Source: Isotricha intestinalis (Eukaryota > Ciliophora > Litostomatea > Vestibuliferida > Isotrichidae). From it: 19,318 nt of DNA. The stretch covers positions 1-19,318 of the forward strand of contig JAJJLU010004072.1 of NCBI GenBank assembly GCA_023807065.1, given 5' to 3'. A program made the translations under genes and the position numbers. Below are positions 1 through 8,459 of this stretch, piece by piece. Below the pieces are notes generated by a model. It was not told the DNA's origin and did not search any database. It worked only from the letters and a program-made list of their open reading frames with translations. Numbering within the stretch: the first letter of the stretch is position 1; each line of letters starts with the position of its first letter.

Positions 1-1161
1 AATCAACAATATAATACTTTTATACGAATATTATATTCTGGATTAAAAAATTATTCATATAAAGGTAATAAAAATTTATTTAGAGGTCAAAACATTGCAA
101 ATAATGAAATGAAAAAAATTAGGGAATTCTATAATAAAAAAGGAAATTCAAATAATTTTATACCTAAAGTTATGATGTATTCAAGAACTTATTTATCTTT
201 TAGTAGTGAAGAAATGGTTGCAAAACTTTTTTTAAAAAATGAAGAAAATCGTGTATTATTTGAAATTGAAAATAATCAAAAAAATAATATTAAAACAAGT
301 AATGCAGATATATCTTCTTTTTCTGTTATTCCGGAAGAAGGAGAAATATTATTTTTTCCATTTTCTTCTTTTTTGATTAAAGACATTATTTTTGATAAAA
401 ATGAAAATCTGACAAGAATAAAATTAGAATATGTAGGAGTTTATGATAATAGTATTCAGGAAACTCTAAAATCTATTAAAAATAATCCAAATATAATTAA
501 AGATATTATTCAGGAATCTAATTTCGCAAAAGATGTTATTAAATCTGATTCTATTTCAAATGAAAATAATATAAATCAAGATAATAAAAAAGAAAATTTT
601 TCAAATGAAGAGGAGATATTTAAAAATAATGAAATTTTTTCAAATGAAGAGGAGATATTTATAAAATATATTGTTAAAGCAAATAAAAAAGAAATTCCAG
701 AAAATGAAGGTGAGAGTATTATATGTGAATATGATATTAAAAAAGATGAAATAAATAAATCAATTCAAATATTAAATTCTTATGAAGAAGTTAAAAGAAA
801 AGATCCTTACAGGGATTGGAAAAATATTAAAGAAATAGAAAATGAAGATGAAATAAAAGAAAATTGTGAAATATATTTAAATGATAAAAAAATAGATTTT
901 TGTTATGAATATAAGTTTGAAAAAGAAGATAAAAATAAGATTAAAATAATTTCAAAAACTACTTTAAAAAATACAAATTTTATGTTCTATAATTGTTCTT
1001 CTTTAACTTCTTTAAATTTATCTAATTTTAATACTAATAATGTTAATAATATGAGTTATATGTTCTGTGATTATTCTAAATTAACTTCTTTAAATTTATC
1101 TAATTTTAATATTAATAATGTTAATAATGTGAATGATATGCTCTATAATTTACTAAATTGA
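1..1161 (+). CDS. Mono-ADP-ribosyltransferase-like domain fused to DUF285/BspA-like repeats (5' partial, frameshifted at 3' end)
   Basis: The reading frame is open from base 1, so the gene begins upstream of the window; the first ATG, at 109, is probably internal. Key residues of an R-S-E class (ARTC-like) mono-ADP-ribosyltransferase appear in order: an FRGQ motif at 79-90, before that ATG; a YLSFSSEE motif at about 193-216; and ISSFSVIPEEGEILFFPF at about 313-366, which contains the E-x-E pair. Such enzymes transfer ADP-ribose from NAD to protein side chains. A Lys/Glu/Asn-rich linker follows, with a 39-bp duplicated segment, then a linker conserved in the neighbouring repeat gene (about 840-980), then two DUF285 leucine-rich units from 982. 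The frame ends in TGA at 1159-1161 inside a third unit, apparently because of a 2-base loss. Domain assignment is by motif reading; the acceptor and cell location are unknown. It could be a pseudogene, or a live gene with a shortened repeat array. Confidence 0.8.
   Translation, partial: NQQYNTFIRILYSGLKNYSYKGNKNLFRGQNIANNEMKKIREFYNKKGNSNNFIPKVMMYSRTYLSFSSEEMVAKLFLKNEENRVLFEIENNQKNNIKTSNADISSFSVIPEEGEILFFPFSSFLIKDIIFDKNENLTRIKLEYVGVYDNSIQETLKSIKNNPNIIKDIIQESNFAKDVIKSDSISNENNINQDNKKENFSNEEEIFKNNEIFSNEEEIFIKYIVKANKKEIPENEGESIICEYDIKKDEINKSIQILNSYEEVKRKDPYRDWKNIKEIENEDEIKENCEIYLNDKKIDFCYEYKFEKEDKNKIKIISKTTLKNTNFMFYNCSSLTSLNLSNFNTNNVNNMSYMFCDYSKLTSLNLSNFNINNVNNVNDMLYNLLN
597..661 (+). repeat. Direct repeat, 26-bp core, 39-bp period
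   Basis: Within the linker of the ADP-ribosyltransferase-like gene the 26-bp core at 597-622 recurs exactly at 636-661. It encodes FSNEEEIF twice, separated by KNNEI. The spacing of 39 bp keeps the reading frame, as expected for an in-frame tandem duplication in a disordered acidic linker. Confidence 0.95.
982..1137 (+). repeat. Two 26-residue DUF285 leucine-rich units
   Basis: Two 78-bp units each encode the pattern MFxxCxxLxxLxLSNFxTxxVxxM, typical of the bacterial-type DUF285/BspA-like leucine-rich family. The Cys of the second unit has become Tyr (MFCDYSKL). A third unit starts at 1138 and is interrupted. Confidence 0.95.
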
Positions 1162-1289
1162 TTTCAATTAATTTATCAAATCATTATAAAATTAAAAAGT
1201 TTAATTTGAGGATATTATTTGGTAATATTTCCTATTTGGATTCATTAAATTCATATAGTTTTAATAGAAATGAATTTAATAAATTAGGA
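1155..1289 (+). pseudogene. Out-of-frame continuation of the DUF285 repeat
   Basis: In the frame starting at 1155 the sequence reads KLISINLSNHYKIKKF and continues open to TAG at 1287-1289. This matches the KLTSLNLSNF core of the repeats, two bases out of register with the upstream frame. The expected Cys codon after MLYN is represented by a single T, so a 2-base deletion explains the shift. The rest of this tail has only loose similarity to the end of the neighbouring repeat gene. A sequencing or assembly error cannot be excluded from the sequence alone. Confidence 0.7.
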
Positions 1290-2471
1290 AATATTTTAAA
1301 GGAATGTTAAATAATTTTAACAATCTTTTACACAATTTTTAAAAACTTTCTCTTCCCTTTTTCAGACAAAGATTTTCTTCATTGTTTTCTATAAATGAAA
1401 AAAATTAATTTTTTAAAAGAATCTCTATTTTAATTTACAAAATATGATAATTTTTAAAAATTTGAAAATTATAAACATTATTATATTAAAAAAGTATTAT
1501 CCAAAAATTCACAAAGAAAATATCATTTATATTTAAATTCTTTATCCTTATTAATATTAAATAAAGAAGATATTATTTAAATATATTAATCATAATATAA
1601 TAATAATGCTATATAATTTAAAGATATAGTCAAAATTGAATTCATATAATTAAATCAATAATTTTAATATTATTTTTGGGAAGATATATCTAGTGTTATA
1701 TTATAAACTTAATAAAAAATTTAATGTAGATAATATTTTTTTGATTTTTTTCGATTATTTGTTTCAATAATATTATGAATATTGTTGGTTTATTTCAATT
1801 TAATTTCTTAATAATATCTCCTTTTCCTTCAACTTTAGTAAACATAATATAAATTATAATAATCACTATACTCCATTATCAAGTTAAATAAAACTTTTCA
1901 AATCATTTCTAATAAAAATACCCTAATACAAATATAGTACATATTCTAATTAAAGAAATATAAAAATAACCAATAAAAAAATATCATTTGAAAATTGCAA
2001 GTTACCATAGAAAAAAAGTTATTCTATCATTTTACTTAGGTAAATATTCATTATTGTAAAGATGGATCAATTTTTGCTCCAATTAAAATTAATATTGTAT
2101 TTATTAAGCAATATGAAATTTCAAAACATAAATTATTTATTGAATAATAAACTGAATAAAATTAAAAAAAAATAAAAACACAACAAAAGAAAAAATTAAA
2201 AATCATTGTCAATAATTTTACAATAAAATTATGAATTTATTTATTTTAAGTATTACTTTATTATTTTTGACCAATAAATGGATTAGATTTCAAACAACAG
2301 AAGAAAAAAATAAAATTGAATTTAATCTGAATTAAAAAAATTTAAATTTGAAATGAAAAATAAATTAACTGGAAAATGATAATTAATGATTGTTTAAAAT
2401 TAAATGATTATCTTTTTTTATTTCATAATCATTAATCAATTGATTTTAAAATTTTATTTTATAAAAAAAAA
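1290..2471. other. Noncoding AT-rich interval
   Basis: No convincing gene is seen in either strand. Stops, mostly TAA, are dense in all frames I followed. The longest item I noted is a 34-codon ORF from ATG at 2231 with a hydrophobic start (MNLFILSITLLFL), too short and isolated to call. The stretch just before 2472 presumably carries the promoter and 5' UTR of the next gene; no recognisable motif stands out. Confidence 0.6.
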
Positions 2472-4718
2472 ATGTTAAATTTAAAAAAGATAAATTCAAT
2501 AAAATGTCCGGAATGTGAAAAAACACCATTAATTAAAGTAAATATAGAGAATAATACAATTCTAATTAAATATAAATGTCATCAAAATAAATTTGAAGAA
2601 ATTTCTCCAGATAAATTTATAAATTTTTTAAGTGTAAAATGTGAATTGTGTCAAAGATGTTTGCCAAATTTAGATTATACATGTTATTGTGGTAACTTTT
2701 GTGAAGATGATTATTTATATCATCTTTTAATATCAAAACATCAAAATATAAAGGTGGATAAAGAAAAAAATGAATTTAATAATGAAGAAAAAATTGAATT
2801 TAATAATGAAGAAAAAAATGAATTTAATAATGAACCTTTTAAATTTTTTTGTTTTAGTTGTAATACTATTTTTCATGAAAATTTTAATATAGAGGATCAT
2901 AATAATCATTATTTTATTGATTATAATACATTAATTAATCTCTATAATAATTATAGTAATTTTATATCTAATAATATAAATAAGATAAAAAATTTAGATA
3001 AGACATTAATTCACTTGTTATATTCAATATTTTATATTTCTGTTAATTCTTTTCAAAAAGGATTATATAATTATTATCTTAATATTGAAAATATGTTTAT
3101 TAATTTGATTTATTATTTTGCAGATAATAACATAAATATTGATAATAAAAATATAAAATTTAACTATATTATTATGAATAATTCAATTTATTCAATAAAC
3201 CAAAATAAATCAATATTAAACAAAGAATCAGAAATAATGAAAAAATTTGAAGGGAAATGTGATGTATATTTAAATCAAATAAAACAAAAATCCATTTTAG
3301 AATATACTTTTGAAAAAGAAGGAGATTCAAATATTATTTTATTATTAAATGAATTAATATCATCTGCTAAAAATATGTTTTTGGATTGTCCTTTATTAAC
3401 TTATATAGATTTATCAAATTTTAATACTGGTAATGTTACTGATATGAGTTATATGTTTTATGAATGTTCTTCTTTAATTTCTTTAAATTTATCTTATTTT
3501 AATACTAATAATGTTAATAATATGAGAGGGATGTTCGGTAATTGTTCTTCTTTAACTTCTTTAAATTTATCTAATTTTAATACTAATAATGTTAATAATA
3601 TGAGTTATATGTTCTCAAATTGTTTTAAATTAACTTCTTTAAATTTATCTAATTTTAAAACTGATAATGTTAATGATATGAGTAATATGTTCTCTTATTG
3701 TTGTTCGTTGACTTCTTTAAATTTATCTAATTTTAATACTATTAATGTTGAAAATATGAGTTATATGTTTCATTATTGTACTAAATTAACTTCTTTGAAT
3801 TTATTTAATTTTAATACAAATAATGTTACAAATATGAGTTTTATGTTCTATGAATGTTCTTCTTTATATAATATAGATTTACTAAATTTTAAAACTCATA
3901 ATGTGAAAGATATGAATAAGATATTTTATAATTGTTCTAAATTCACTTCTTTACATTTATTTAATTTTAATACAAACAATGTAATTTTTACATGTTACAT
4001 GTTTTCTGATTGTTCATCTTTAACTCAATTAGATTTATCAAATTTTAAAACTGTTAATGTTAAAAATATGAGAAATATGTTTTCTTATTGTTCTTCTTTA
4101 ACTTCTTTAAATTTATCTAATTTTAAAACAGATAATGTTACAGATATGAGTTATATGTTTTATAATTGTTCCTCTTTAAAAGAATTAAATTTATCTAATT
4201 TTAAAACAGATAATGTTAATGATATGAGTCATATGTTTTATAATTGTTCCTCTTTAAAATCTTTAAATTTATCTAATTTTAATAATACTGAAGTTAAAAA
4301 TATGAGTTATATGTTTTCTTATTGTTTAAGTTTAACTTCCTTGAATTTATCAAATTTTAATTCACATCAAGTTAGATATATGAGTGGAATGTTTTTTAAT
4401 TGTTTTTCATTAACTTCTTTAAATTTATCTGATTTGAATACTGATAACGTTAATAATATGAAATATATGTTCTATGGTTGTTCTTCTTTAACTTCTTTAA
4501 ATTTATCTAATTTTAAAACAGATAATGTTTTAGATTTGACTAAAATGTTTTATAAATGTTCTTCTTTAAATTATTTAGATTTATCTAATTTTAAAATTCA
4601 GACAAATAACTTGTCTCATATTTTTAAAGATATTAAAAATGATTGTCAAATTAAATGTTCTGATCCAATAATAACTGAGGCATTTGAAAAAAGGAATAAT
4701 AACTGTTATTTATTTTAG
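2472..4718 (+). CDS. B-box-like zinc-binding protein with 16 DUF285/BspA-like repeats and C-terminal CaaX-like motif
   Basis: This 748-residue protein has three parts. The N-terminus (about 10-150) is rich in paired Cys/His: C12-x2-C15, C36-H37, C57-x2-C60-x2-C63, C71-x-C73-x3-C77, H84, H90, then C127-x2-C130-x4-H135 and H143-x2-H146. The last group resembles a B-box, so zinc binding is likely. A short EFNNEEK tandem repeat separates the Cys clusters. Residues 159-300 form an Ile/Asn/Tyr-rich middle and a linker resembling that of the upstream ADP-ribosyltransferase-like gene (CDVYLN..YTFEKEG). From residue 302, 16 leucine-rich units of 26 residues follow. The protein ends in CYLF, a possible prenylation box. 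There is no signal peptide or membrane segment, so it is probably intracellular, perhaps membrane-tethered. The stop is TAG. Its specific role is unknown; a recognition or scaffold function is inferred from the repeats. Confidence 0.9.
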   Translation: MLNLKKINSIKCPECEKTPLIKVNIENNTILIKYKCHQNKFEEISPDKFINFLSVKCELCQRCLPNLDYTCYCGNFCEDDYLYHLLISKHQNIKVDKEKNEFNNEEKIEFNNEEKNEFNNEPFKFFCFSCNTIFHENFNIEDHNNHYFIDYNTLINLYNNYSNFISNNINKIKNLDKTLIHLLYSIFYISVNSFQKGLYNYYLNIENMFINLIYYFADNNINIDNKNIKFNYIIMNNSIYSINQNKSILNKESEIMKKFEGKCDVYLNQIKQKSILEYTFEKEGDSNIILLLNELISSAKNMFLDCPLLTYIDLSNFNTGNVTDMSYMFYECSSLISLNLSYFNTNNVNNMRGMFGNCSSLTSLNLSNFNTNNVNNMSYMFSNCFKLTSLNLSNFKTDNVNDMSNMFSYCCSLTSLNLSNFNTINVENMSYMFHYCTKLTSLNLFNFNTNNVTNMSFMFYECSSLYNIDLLNFKTHNVKDMNKIFYNCSKFTSLHLFNFNTNNVIFTCYMFSDCSSLTQLDLSNFKTVNVKNMRNMFSYCSSLTSLNLSNFKTDNVTDMSYMFYNCSSLKELNLSNFKTDNVNDMSHMFYNCSSLKSLNLSNFNNTEVKNMSYMFSYCLSLTSLNLSNFNSHQVRYMSGMFFNCFSLTSLNLSDLNTDNVNNMKYMFYGCSSLTSLNLSNFKTDNVLDLTKMFYKCSSLNYLDLSNFKIQTNNLSHIFKDIKNDCQIKCSDPIITEAFEKRNNNCYLF
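2772..2834 (+). repeat. 24-bp tandem repeat, 2.6 copies
   Basis: Three starts of the unit, at 2772, 2796 and 2820, encode EFNNEEKI, EFNNEEKN and EFNNE. It lies in frame between the two Cys-rich parts of the protein and probably acts as a flexible acidic spacer. Such a repeat could change length by slippage. Confidence 0.95.
3375..4619 (+). repeat. DUF285 leucine-rich array, 16 units of 78 bp
   Basis: Sixteen consecutive units of 26 residues (the last one 25) follow MFxxCxxLxxLxLSNFxTxxVxxMxx, starting at each MF/IF. Most units are near-identical (CSSLTSLNLSNF). Units 7 and 8 are the most diverged: unit 7 ends NKIF-ward with the next Met changed to Ile, and unit 8 has HLFNF and a VIFTCY end. 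The array closes with IFKDI followed by a non-repeat cap. DNA-level similarity, including at silent sites, suggests recent duplication or gene conversion. Confidence 0.97.
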
Positions 4719-5429
4719 AGTTTAAATTATAAAATTTTTATTATCTTCAATTTTTAATATATTAATAATATATTAATCAATTAAAAAACCAAAATTTAAA
4801 TTGAAGACTTAAATTAACAATAATTTTAAATTTTCCTTGATCATATATTCTTTATGAGTTGTTAAAGGAAAAAACAAAATTTGAAAATTAGTTCATAATT
4901 AAGTCACTTATTTCAATTCTTGAATAATTTATTTTTGATTTTATTGGTTGATATAAAATTATTTAAATAATATATTTATTTTTTATTTTAATAATTTATA
5001 CAATTGTTAACAATTTCCTTTTTTAATTTATTTATATTATTATTTACTTTTGAATATCATTTTTTATTAATTTTCTATTTATAATATTTTATAATTTTTA
5101 TAAATAAAAACATAGCTCAGAAATAAAATAAAAAATAAAAACATTTTAAGATGAGTTAATTTCATTAAGCTAAATATTTTTGATAATTGAAATTAAATTA
5201 TTATTTTGGAATAAAAACTAATGAACATTTATTATTCAAGAATATATTATATTAAAAAAAAAATCTTGAAACAATAATATGAATTAAAATAGTAAACATT
5301 TTTTCTTTTAATTGTTGTAAAATAAATGAAAATAAAAGATTTTAATTTAATTTCATAATATAAAAAAATATAATCCAATTTTCAAATTTATATATATATT
5401 AATAAAAAATTAATAAATTGAATACTTAA
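4719..5429. other. Noncoding AT-rich interval
   Basis: No gene is seen. The interval is almost pure A/T with frequent stops in all frames. It contains the 3' flank of the repeat gene and the 5' flank of the membrane-protein gene, including a short alternating TA run near 5390-5400. No terminator or promoter motif is recognisable. Confidence 0.6.
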
Positions 5430-6089
5430 ATGAAAATAAATGATAGTTCTCCAACATATATTCCTTTAATTTCAAATATAAGAACTCCAATTACTCCAAA
5501 TGAAAAAATTCAGAATGAAAAAAAATATTATTATTATTATGACAATTCAAATATATGTCAATATTATGGTCAAGGAAATATAGAAAAATGTATTTTTCTT
5601 TTATTTTTTTTAATAACTTATACATCAACAATACTTTATTATTATATAAATATAATTGGAAATTTTTTATTTTATTTCATAATATTAACATTATCAATAG
5701 ATTCATTATCTTTTATTTTTTATTGTTATTTTCTTTATAAATTAAAGTCAGATGATATTTTTGAAAAAATTTCAAGTATATTAATTCAATTTAATGATAC
5801 TTTAATAATTATAAATTCAATATTTAAAACATTTGTTCTTTCAATAGTAAGTGTAACTTTAAAAAATTGGATTCCATTTTTATTATTTTCATCAAAATAT
5901 ATTCTTGATATTTATTTAATGTTAACTTCTATTAAAATATTTATGTTTTGTCCTGGAGTAAGAAGTTTTCAAGAATTTACTGATAAATTTATTTTTTATT
6001 TCAAAACTTATATTTTATGTTGTGAAGTTGAATTTGAACAAGAAAATGAAACTTATGGAAAATTCGATGATAGTGAATCTTTTTATTAA
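5430..6089 (+). CDS. Small four-pass membrane protein of unknown function
   Basis: The 219-residue product is not recognised. The ATG is directly preceded by an in-frame TAA, so the start is well placed. Residues 1-50 are polar with a run of five Tyr. Hydrophobic segments suitable for membrane helices lie at about 52-72, 76-103, 125-146 and 147-173. The C-terminal tail is acidic (EFEQENETYGKFDDSESFY) and follows a CC pair at 197-198 that could be acylated. An even number of helices would put both termini on the same side, probably cytosolic. There is no signal peptide. The position between a repeat gene and a poly(A) polymerase gives no clue to function. The codon and residue composition is like its neighbours, so it is probably a real gene. 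Confidence 0.75.
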   Translation: MKINDSSPTYIPLISNIRTPITPNEKIQNEKKYYYYYDNSNICQYYGQGNIEKCIFLLFFLITYTSTILYYYINIIGNFLFYFIILTLSIDSLSFIFYCYFLYKLKSDDIFEKISSILIQFNDTLIIINSIFKTFVLSIVSVTLKNWIPFLLFSSKYILDIYLMLTSIKIFMFCPGVRSFQEFTDKFIFYFKTYILCCEVEFEQENETYGKFDDSESFY

Positions 6090-6267
6090 TTTAATATTTT
6101 ATTTAAAAAATATAATGTGTTTTCAAGTTTTATTTTTTTGAAAAAAAAATATAAAAAAATTAATTATAAAATTATATTTTTATTATTTATTTTTTTAATT
6201 TAAGTTAATTAATTGAATTTTAATTTAAATTATAATTTAAAAATAAAAAACATAAAAAAACCCACTA

Positions 6268-7997
6268 ATGTCAGAAAATAAAAAGCATTTAAAAAAGTCA
6301 AAAAAAAATAATTTTCAAGAAGTAGCATTTAAATTTCCAATAGAAGGTTCATTTTCAAAAGTAGAAATTCCATTTGCATTTCAAAATAATTTAGAAGAAA
6401 ATAATCCAGGAAATAAATTTCATTCATATATAAAAATAAAAGACACTCCAACACTATATATTGATATTTCAACAAATTCAAATGTAGATAAATTATTATT
6501 ATCTTCAACTATAGAATCTTTAAAAGCAAATAATAGACAACAAGAAAATAAATTACAAAATTTAGATTCTAAAATTAATTCTATTAAAAATGAAAATGAA
6601 AATATTAGAGAAGAAATCACAAAATTAAAAGAAGATATTTTAATGAAAGAAAAAAAAATTTCTTATTTGAATTTTACTTATAATCAAAATGAAGAAAAAA
6701 CAAATAAAATTTTATTTGATATATCCAATAAATTAAAAGAAAAAGAACAAATTTTAAAATCTTTAAAAGAAAAATATGAAAATATAGAAAAAGAAATAAA
6801 TGAAAAAACAATAATAAATAAAGAACAATATATAAATTTAATATTAAAAGAAATAAATAAATTAAACATAGATTATTTAAACAGTGAAGAATATTACAGT
6901 AAAAAATTTGAAAACAATTATTATAAAGACAAATATATTCAATTAAATTTACAAAGAGATTTATTAGATTTTCAAGAATATGTAAAAGAGAAATTAAAAT
7001 ATATAAATCCTAAAATATCAGAATTAATAAATTTAATTCAATTATCGGTAAATGAATCAATAGGAAAGGAATATGAAGTAAAATTATATGGTTCACATGC
7101 AACAAATTTATGTCTTCCTTGGTCAGATTTAGATGTAGTAATTTGTAGAAATGATAATAAATTTCCTGATTCTTATATTCCATTACATGATTTATTTAAA
7201 TATTTACAAGATAAAAATTATTTTAAAAATATTAATTATATTGGAGCTACTACAATTCCTTTAATTAAAATTATTACTAATGGAAATTATGGAATTGCTT
7301 CTGTTGATATTTCTCTTCAAGATAATAAACATTATGGTATTCAATGTGTTACTTTTGTTTCTTCTTTAATTCAAAAATATAATGTTTTAATTCCTATGGT
7401 TTTAGCTTTGAAAAATATTTTAAAACAAGCTAATTTAAATGATCCTTATAAAGTAAGTTTAATTTTTTATTTATTTTTTTAGGGTGGTTTAAGTTCTTAT
7501 GGTTTAGTTTTACTTATTGTTTATTTTTTAAAATTACAAATTGAAAATGGAAAAAATATTTCTATTGATAATGGAAATTTAGGAAGATTATTTTATGAAT
7601 TTTTATTATTTTATGGAATGAAATTTAATCCTAATAATAATATTATTGATACACATAATAAAATTGAACAAATGCCTTTTTTTGATAGACAATTTGTAAA
7701 ATATATTTATTTAATAAAAATAATATTTTTATTTTTTTAAAATTATAGTTTTCTCAACAAAGTGATTTAATTATCATTGATCCTTTAAATCCAAATAATA
7801 ATGTTGGAAAAAATACAAGACAATTTAATAATATTAAATTAGCTTTTATGATTGGATTTATTGTTTCTAAAGAAGAATGTGAATGTGGATGTCATTTTCA
7901 AAATCAAAATTCTTTTAATTTTGAAAATTTTGAACATTGTATTTTAAAAAGAATTTTTAATGGTGTAAAGAGATTTGGAAGTGAAAATTCTTTTTAA
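6268..7997 (+). CDS. Noncanonical poly(A) polymerase, TRF4/5 (PAPD5/7) type; exons 6268-7452, 7483-7695, 7749-7997
   Basis: Spliced, this gives 548 residues and ends in TAA. The nucleotidyltransferase signature is clear: LYGSHATNLCLPWSDLDVV carries the GS motif (G275-S276) and two metal-binding Asp (D287, D289), with the third Asp at D347 in ASVDIS. The central domain continues across intron 1 (NDPYK/GGLSSYGLVLLIVYFLK), and the PAP-associated part ends with DPLNPNNNVGKNTRQF before KLAFMIGF. These match the TRF4/PAPD5 family, which adds short A tails to nuclear RNAs for exosome decay, or to mRNAs. The first 75 residues are unusual, with a basic start followed by a beta-like FKFPIEGSFSKVEIPFAF segment; residues 75-185 form a long coiled coil. 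The C-terminus has a CECGCH cluster. Without removing intron 1 the frame ends at a TAG formed by the 3' splice site. It is convergent with the SUMO gene. Confidence 0.92.
7453..7482 (+). other. Intron 1 of the poly(A) polymerase, 30 nt
   Basis: GTAAGT at the 5' end and TTTTTTTAG at the 3' end flank a 30-nt phase-0 intron. Its removal joins NDPYK to GGLSSYG, a junction expected from the TRF4 family. Its length is a multiple of three, but it contains an in-frame TAG at its 3' end, so retention would truncate the protein. Confidence 0.93.
7696..7748 (+). other. Intron 2 of the poly(A) polymerase, 53 nt
   Basis: The GTAAAA..ATTATAG intron, phase 0, joins FFDRQF to FSQQSDLIIIDPLNP. The downstream segment supplies the family's conserved DPL-x-P-x-N-x-VG element, which would otherwise be out of frame. 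The length is not a multiple of three. Confidence 0.9.
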
Positions 7998-8459
7998 ATT
8001 TTCTTTTTTTTCATTATTAAATTTTTATATATTCTTTTGTTATTTTTTAGTTATTTGGTTTAGTTTTAATATATTTTATTCTTTTTCAAATTGTATTTTT
8101 TTTATTTTTTTTTTTGTCTTTTTTTTTATTTTTTTTTATTTAATATATTTTAATTTTAAATAATTAAATTTATTAATAATTATATAATAATATATACTTT
8201 CAAAAATTGCCTAACGAAAAAATAATTAAAAAAAAAAATGAATTCCTTAAAAGAAAAAAACTTCCAATTTCAATTCCTAAAAAAATAATGTGAAAAATTA
8301 CTGAAAAACCCAAAGAAAAAAAATTTTAAAAATCAAAGAAAAATTAGAAGATGAAAAAAAGTAAAAACAAATCAATAATTTAATGATAAAATAAAATTCA
8401 AAAAAAAATAATAATAATTGTAACCTCAAAAAACCTTAAAAAAAAAAAATTTTTTTTTT
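7998..8459. other. Convergent 3' intergenic region, T-rich then A-rich
   Basis: This lies between the 3' ends of the polymerase (+) and SUMO (-). The left part (about 8000-8160) is extremely T-rich on the plus strand, and the right part (about 8220-8460) is A-rich, ending in a run of A then T at 8440-8460. A 62-codon ORF at 7975-8163 is Phe/Leu/Ser low complexity from the T tract and is not credible. The tracts presumably include cleavage and polyadenylation signals for both genes. Confidence 0.55.

Noticed and set aside
2231..2335. 34-codon ORF with hydrophobic N-terminus
   Set aside because: Too short, in pure AT-rich noncoding context, and no family or signal-peptide cleavage site is evident.
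3375..4619. CRISPR-like array because of the regular 78-bp repeats
   Set aside because: The repeats are contiguous coding units of a leucine-rich protein with no unique spacers, in a eukaryotic context.
5555..5740. 61-codon ORF in the second frame of the membrane-protein gene
   Set aside because: Shadow frame of the hydrophobic gene at 5430-6089.
7981..8050. Possible third intron of the poly(A) polymerase (GTGAAA to TTTTTTAG)
   Set aside because: The downstream frame would be Phe-rich low complexity, the 5' site differs from the GTAA pattern of the other introns, and the TAA at 7995-7997 gives a normal family end.
7975..8163. 62-codon plus-strand ORF rich in Phe
   Set aside because: It overlaps the end of the poly(A) polymerase and is translated from a T-tract; low complexity only.
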